Positions 5,313 to 8,360 of a stretch of DNA of 8,360 nt are shown here, piece by piece. This stretch comes from Gemmatimonadaceae bacterium. GTDB lineage: Bacteria > Gemmatimonadota > Gemmatimonadetes > Gemmatimonadales > Gemmatimonadaceae. The translations under genes and the position numbers were made by a program. Under the pieces are notes generated by a model. That model saw only the letters and a program-made list of their open reading frames with translations, was not told the DNA's origin and made no database searches. Numbering within the stretch: position 1 is the first letter of the stretch; every line of letters starts with the position of its first letter. The DNA lies in assembly GCA_025356185.1 (NCBI GenBank), contig JANXUN010000468.1, positions 1 through 8,360 on the forward strand. Reading direction: 5' to 3'.

Positions 5313-6320
5313 TTACCGAAGCGGCGGTGACAGTTGCGCGCCGCGTTGCGCAATAAACGTCGCGACCGCGCCAACGACACCTGCGGTTCCAGGAAGCGTG
5401 CCCGGCACGATCCGACACGCATCGACCGCCATCTTAAACGCACGGCGTCTGATTTCTGCGCGTAACGGCCCAAACAACGCTTCGCCAGCCTGCGTGACGC
5501 CACCAGCAATCACGACGACGTCGGGATTAAAGATATTGAGTAAATTGGCGAGCCCCGTTCCCAAAAAGCGCGCTGTATCACGCACAACCTCAGTCGCGAC
5601 CGCGTCGCCTCGCGATGCCGCTTCGTACACAATCGCCGCGGTGATCTTCGACACGTCGCCGTCAACGAGGTCGGGCAGAATCGACGCGGTATCGTACGCC
5701 AGTGCTTCGCGCGCACGCTCGGCGATCGCGGTGCCCGATGCATATGCCTCAAGGCAGCCGTAGTTACCACAGCCACAACGCCTGCCGGTTTGATCGATCG
5801 TTGTGTGACCAATCTCACCGGCGCTGTCACTTGATCCGTGATACAGCTCTCCGTTGACGATCATGCCGCCACCAATGCCGGTGCCGATCGTCACGCCGAT
5901 CACATTGCGCCCACCTTTTGCCGCGCCGATCCACCACTCGCCGTAGGTCGCGCAGTTGGCATCGTTGTCGATCGCCGCGTCAAGGCCGGTGAGCTCGGTC
6001 ATACGATCGCGCAACGGGACGTTGCGCCATCCCAAATTCGGCGCAACGAGCACGACGCCTGCTTCGCGATCGAGCGGACCCGGCGCACCGACTCCCACGC
6101 CGCGGAAGGCATCGCGCGACACGCCCGTCTCGCGCATGGTGACGTTGATCGTTTCGTTGACCATTTGCGCCATGCGACCGATCACTGCGTCCGCACCTTC
6201 ATGTGCGCGCGTAGGCTCTGAATGCAAACCGTGTTGACGCGTGCCGTCGGCCGACATCGCACACACGACAATGTTGGTGCCGCCCAAGTCGACGCCGACG
6301 ATGAATTGAGAATGAGGCAT
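5313..6320 (-). CDS. ROK-family glucokinase-type sugar kinase
   Basis: The 335-residue product very probably phosphorylates glucose or a related hexose with ATP in the cytoplasm (glucokinase type). It shows the phosphate-1 motif DLGGTN (11-16), GAPGPLD (79-84), the sugar-binding and catalytic segment IDNDANCA (117-124; N119, catalytic D120), the phosphate-2 motif TIGTGIGGG (144-152), and the ROK zinc signature with EIGH (169-172; H172) and CGCGNYGCLEAYASG (182-196; C182, C184 and C189, E191). The adenosine motif VIAGGVTQAG lies in the C-terminal part. All catalytic and zinc residues are present, and the absence of an N-terminal winged helix says it is a kinase and not a ROK repressor. N-acetylglucosamine or N-acetylmannosamine kinase activity cannot be excluded by eye. 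The ATG at 6320 has no clear Shine-Dalgarno. It follows the glycosyltransferase gene after 63 bp and is followed by the PfkB kinase after 8 bp. Confidence 0.94.
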   Translation of the reverse strand: MPHSQFIVGVDLGGTNIVVCAMSADGTRQHGLHSEPTRAHEGADAVIGRMAQMVNETINVTMRETGVSRDAFRGVGVGAPGPLDREAGVVLVAPNLGWRNVPLRDRMTELTGLDAAIDNDANCATYGEWWIGAAKGGRNVIGVTIGTGIGGGMIVNGELYHGSSDSAGEIGHTTIDQTGRRCGCGNYGCLEAYASGTAIAERAREALAYDTASILPDLVDGDVSKITAAIVYEAASRGDAVATEVVRDTARFLGTGLANLLNIFNPDVVVIAGGVTQAGEALFGPLRAEIRRRAFKMAVDACRIVPGTLPGTAGVVGAVATFIAQRGAQLSPPLR

Positions 6321-6383
6321 TGAGGAAAGCTAGCGCCGCACGCAACAGTGGTCAGCCGCGATTTCCGTCGTTCGCGACCTACG
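6321..6383 (-). other. Longest intergenic gap, possible internal promoter or leader
   Basis: These 63 bp between the glycosyltransferase stop and the ROK kinase ATG are the only spacer in the window large enough for a promoter. I see no convincing -35/-10 pair, no terminator hairpin with a T run, and no Shine-Dalgarno before the ATG. It marks the most likely boundary if the block is two operons. Confidence 0.3.
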
Positions 6384-7517
6384 TCAGCGGCTCGGTACGA
6401 ACTCTCGCACGAGTGGAACCACGCGTTCGGCGCTGATATTGCGCATGCACTGCCAGTGACCGAGCGGACAGCGTTGCGGGCCGTGTGCGTCGCACGGTCG
6501 GCAGGCAAGCGAAAACTCTTCTACCACGCGACGACGCTCGGCGAGCGGGCCAAATCCAAACGCGGGGATCGTTGGTCCAAACATCGCGATGGTGGGTGTA
6601 TTCATCGCCGACGCCAAGTGCAGCGGCGCAGAATCATTTGTCACCATCACCCGCGCGCGCCTAAGCAGCGCAGCAGATGCCAGCAGCGACAATCGACCAG
6701 CAGCATTTACCACCCGAGGACCGTGGGCAGCCTCGACGGCACTGCTTATTGACGTCGCTAACTCTCGATCATCGCTCCCGCCCAAAACAACGATGCGCGC
6801 AGTGCTGCCATACGCCTCGACCAGCTGGGCAGCGAGCGCGTCATATGATGGCCACCGCTTCGTGGCCCACACGCTGCCAGGCGCAAGCGCGATCAGTGGC
6901 TCTCGATCCCCAACGTCGTACTCTTGCAATAACGCACGCACGTGCGACTCATCAGTCGCACTGGGAAACAGCGACGGTCGCAACGCTGGAATCGTTTCGG
7001 TGCCCACATCGCGCGAAGCGCGAGGCGTGCTGCCGAGTTGCCATAGTCGTTGCGCGTGATGCAGGGACCGATCCAGTGCGACGCGTCGCGTGTACAGCAC
7101 GCGCCCCGGCGACGTCGCGAAGCCGATGCGGTGGGGCACACCAGCGAGCCATGCCACCGCGGCGGTGCGCACTGACCCCTGCGCTAAAAACGCACGCGTC
7201 GCGCCGGTTGCGCGTATCGCGCGGGCAATGCGGCGCATACCACCGATTCCGCTGTCCGCGCGCCGCTTGTCAAACAGAATCACCGATGTCACTGCAGGAT
7301 GATTCGCGAGAATCCCCGCATTGGCGGGTGTCGCGACGACATGCACGGGTCCTTCCTCTGCCAGCCGCTCGATGAGCGGCGTGGTGAGGATCATGTCGCC
7401 GAGGAAGGACGTCTGAAGAACGACAGAAACCGCTGAGTGATCCGGATTCAGTGTGTGTTCTCGGAGGCTAGTCCACCTGCAACACTGCGAGAAACGCTTC
7501 CTGCGGAATCTCAACAC
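6384..7517 (-). CDS. GT9-family lipopolysaccharide heptosyltransferase-like glycosyltransferase
   Basis: The product is a GT-B fold glycosyltransferase of the ADP-heptose:LPS heptosyltransferase family (RfaF/WaaF-like), a peripheral inner-membrane enzyme that adds sugars to the LPS core. Numbered from GTG 7517 (377 residues), it has the family N-terminal strand and loop VVLQTSFLGDMILTTPLIERL (32-52), the donor-site motif APGSVWATKRWP (212-223), and TNDSAPLHLASAMNTPTIAMFGPT (293-316), where relatives bind the nucleotide sugar. A cysteine/histidine cluster (C339, C342, C350, H354, C357) near the C-terminus is common in this family. It is most like heptosyltransferase II, but the exact donor and acceptor are inferred. 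The start is uncertain. GTG 7517 makes it overlap lepA by 50 bp and adds about 30 residues that look like out-of-frame lepA sequence. No ATG precedes the core strand. The only later option is CTG at 7451, just past the lepA stop. Confidence 0.9.
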   Translation of the reverse strand: MLRFRRKRFSQCCRWTSLREHTLNPDHSAVSVVLQTSFLGDMILTTPLIERLAEEGPVHVVATPANAGILANHPAVTSVILFDKRRADSGIGGMRRIARAIRATGATRAFLAQGSVRTAAVAWLAGVPHRIGFATSPGRVLYTRRVALDRSLHHAQRLWQLGSTPRASRDVGTETIPALRPSLFPSATDESHVRALLQEYDVGDREPLIALAPGSVWATKRWPSYDALAAQLVEAYGSTARIVVLGGSDDRELATSISSAVEAAHGPRVVNAAGRLSLLASAALLRRARVMVTNDSAPLHLASAMNTPTIAMFGPTIPAFGFGPLAERRRVVEEFSLACRPCDAHGPQRCPLGHWQCMRNISAERVVPLVREFVPSR

Positions 7518-8360
7518 TGCCGACTTGCTTCATGCGCTTTTTACCTTCTTTCTGCTTCTCGAGCAACTTGCGCTTGCGCGAGATATCACCGCCGTAGCAC
7601 TTGGCGAGTACGTCTTTGCGCAACGGTTTGACCGTTGTGCGCGCGATGACTTTCTGTCCAATCGTGGCTTGAATTGCGACCTCGAACAGCTGCCGCGGAA
7701 TCAACTCTTTGAGTTTCTCGGCGACCTTACGTCCCCAGTCGTACGCTTTGTCTTTGTGCACAATCACCGAAAACGCGTCGATGGCGTCACCGTTGATCAG
7801 CATATCAAGTCGCACCAGATCGCTTGAGCGATATTCCAACATCTCGTAATCCAGCGACGCGTATCCCCGACTGACCGTCTTCATCTTGTCGAAGAAATCG
7901 AGAATGATTTCGCCCAGCGGAAATTCCCAATCGAGTTCGACGCGCACCGTATCGAGAAAACGCGTGTTTTTGTACACCCCACGTCGTTCCATGCCGAGCG
8001 TCATGATCGGGCCGATGTACTCGGACGGACACATGATGCGCGCGCGCACATACGGCTCTTGCACATCTTGAATGACGACGGCCGGCGGCATGTTGGCCGG
8101 GTTTTCGACGAGCATTTCGCTGCCGTCGGTTTTGGTGACGTGATACTCCACGCTCGGCACCGTCGTAACGAGGTCGAGATTGTACTCACGCTCCAAACGC
8201 TCCTGCACAATTTCCATGTGCAGCAGTCCAAGAAATCCACACCGGAATCCAAAGCCCAATGCCGTCGACGTTTCCGGCTCGTATTGCAACGACGCGTCGT
8301 TCAACTTCATTTTTTCGAGCGCGTCGCGAAGCAATTCGTACTGCGTCGTGTCGGTCGGGT
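7468..8360 (-). CDS. lepA: Elongation factor 4 (LepA), N-terminal half outside the window
   Basis: LepA is a ribosome-associated translational GTPase acting in translation and ribosome biogenesis. The visible 297 codons cover roughly the last half of the usual ~600 residues, beginning PTDTTQYELLRDALEKMKLN and open to the right edge. In order they hold domain III (YEPETSTALGFGFRCGFLGLLHMEI region), the EF-G domain V-like part (PSEYIGPIMTLGMERRG, then FFDKMKTVSRGYASLDYE), and the LepA-specific C-terminal domain with VKPLRKDVLAKCYGG and ISRKRKLLEKQKEGKKRMKQ, ending in the near-universal IPQEAFLAVLQVD. The GTPase domain lies beyond the edge. Near-identity of these segments to LepA across bacteria makes the call firm. 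The stop is TAG at 7468-7470. The next gene overlaps its 3' end if its GTG start is used. Confidence 0.98.
   Translation of the reverse strand, partial: PTDTTQYELLRDALEKMKLNDASLQYEPETSTALGFGFRCGFLGLLHMEIVQERLEREYNLDLVTTVPSVEYHVTKTDGSEMLVENPANMPPAVVIQDVQEPYVRARIMCPSEYIGPIMTLGMERRGVYKNTRFLDTVRVELDWEFPLGEIILDFFDKMKTVSRGYASLDYEMLEYRSSDLVRLDMLINGDAIDAFSVIVHKDKAYDWGRKVAEKLKELIPRQLFEVAIQATIGQKVIARTTVKPLRKDVLAKCYGGDISRKRKLLEKQKEGKKRMKQVGSVEIPQEAFLAVLQVD

Noticed and set aside
5305..5418. An N-terminal extension of the PfkB kinase to 5418
   Set aside because: It would overlap the ROK gene by about 105 bp and add an Arg/Cys-rich segment unlike any PfkB N-terminus; the GTG at 5304 lies just after the ROK stop.
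4522..5763. A 413-codon plus-strand open frame opposite the two sugar kinase genes
   Set aside because: It lies fully antisense to two genes with complete family motifs, spans their junction, and its translation is Arg/His/Thr-rich with no recognisable domain. It is a codon-bias shadow.
6321..6383. A rho-independent terminator after the glycosyltransferase gene
   Set aside because: No GC-rich hairpin followed by a T run is present on the minus strand in this spacer.
1..8360. tRNA, rRNA, CRISPR, insertion sequence or transposase signals
   Set aside because: Almost all bases lie in ten coding frames with known or plausible products; no direct-repeat array, terminal inverted repeats or transposase motifs were seen.

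Overview
The window is a gap-poor block of ten protein-coding genes, all on the minus strand, so transcription runs from the right end to the left end. I see no RNA genes, mobile elements, CRISPR arrays or attachment sites. The DNA is GC-rich. The heptosyltransferase implies a lipopolysaccharide outer membrane. By overall feel (lepA next to envelope genes, STAS/HATPase pairs, FtsEX) I suspect Gemmatimonadota or a related Gram-negative lineage, but that is inference without a search.

In transcription order: (1) the C-terminal half of lepA (elongation factor 4), cut by the right edge; (2) a GT9 heptosyltransferase-like glycosyltransferase whose start overlaps the lepA end; (3) a ROK-family glucokinase-type sugar kinase; (4) a divergent PfkB-family sugar kinase; (5) a fusion of a STAS-like domain and a GHKL-type ATPase; (6) a STAS-like (DUF4325-type) domain followed by a probable winged helix; (7) a 100-residue protein that may be a small beta-barrel; (8) a shortened Cys/Met-metabolism PLP-fold protein lacking the catalytic lysine; (9) ftsE; (10) ftsX, cut by the left edge.

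The longest gap is 63 bp, between genes 2 and 3. Genes 4/5 and 5/6 overlap by 4 bases each and genes 8/9 by one base. Genes 3 to 10 therefore look like one co-transcribed, partly translationally coupled unit. It links sugar phosphorylation, a partner-switch-like regulatory pair, an apparently inactive PLP-fold protein and the FtsEX divisome transporter. FtsEX is well known to control cell-wall hydrolases during division. Whether the upstream genes feed into that is unknown.

The points most worth a second look are the PLP-fold protein with Gly where the Schiff-base Lys should be, the STAS-HATPase plus STAS-winged-helix pair with no sigma factor nearby, and the small unknown protein between them.
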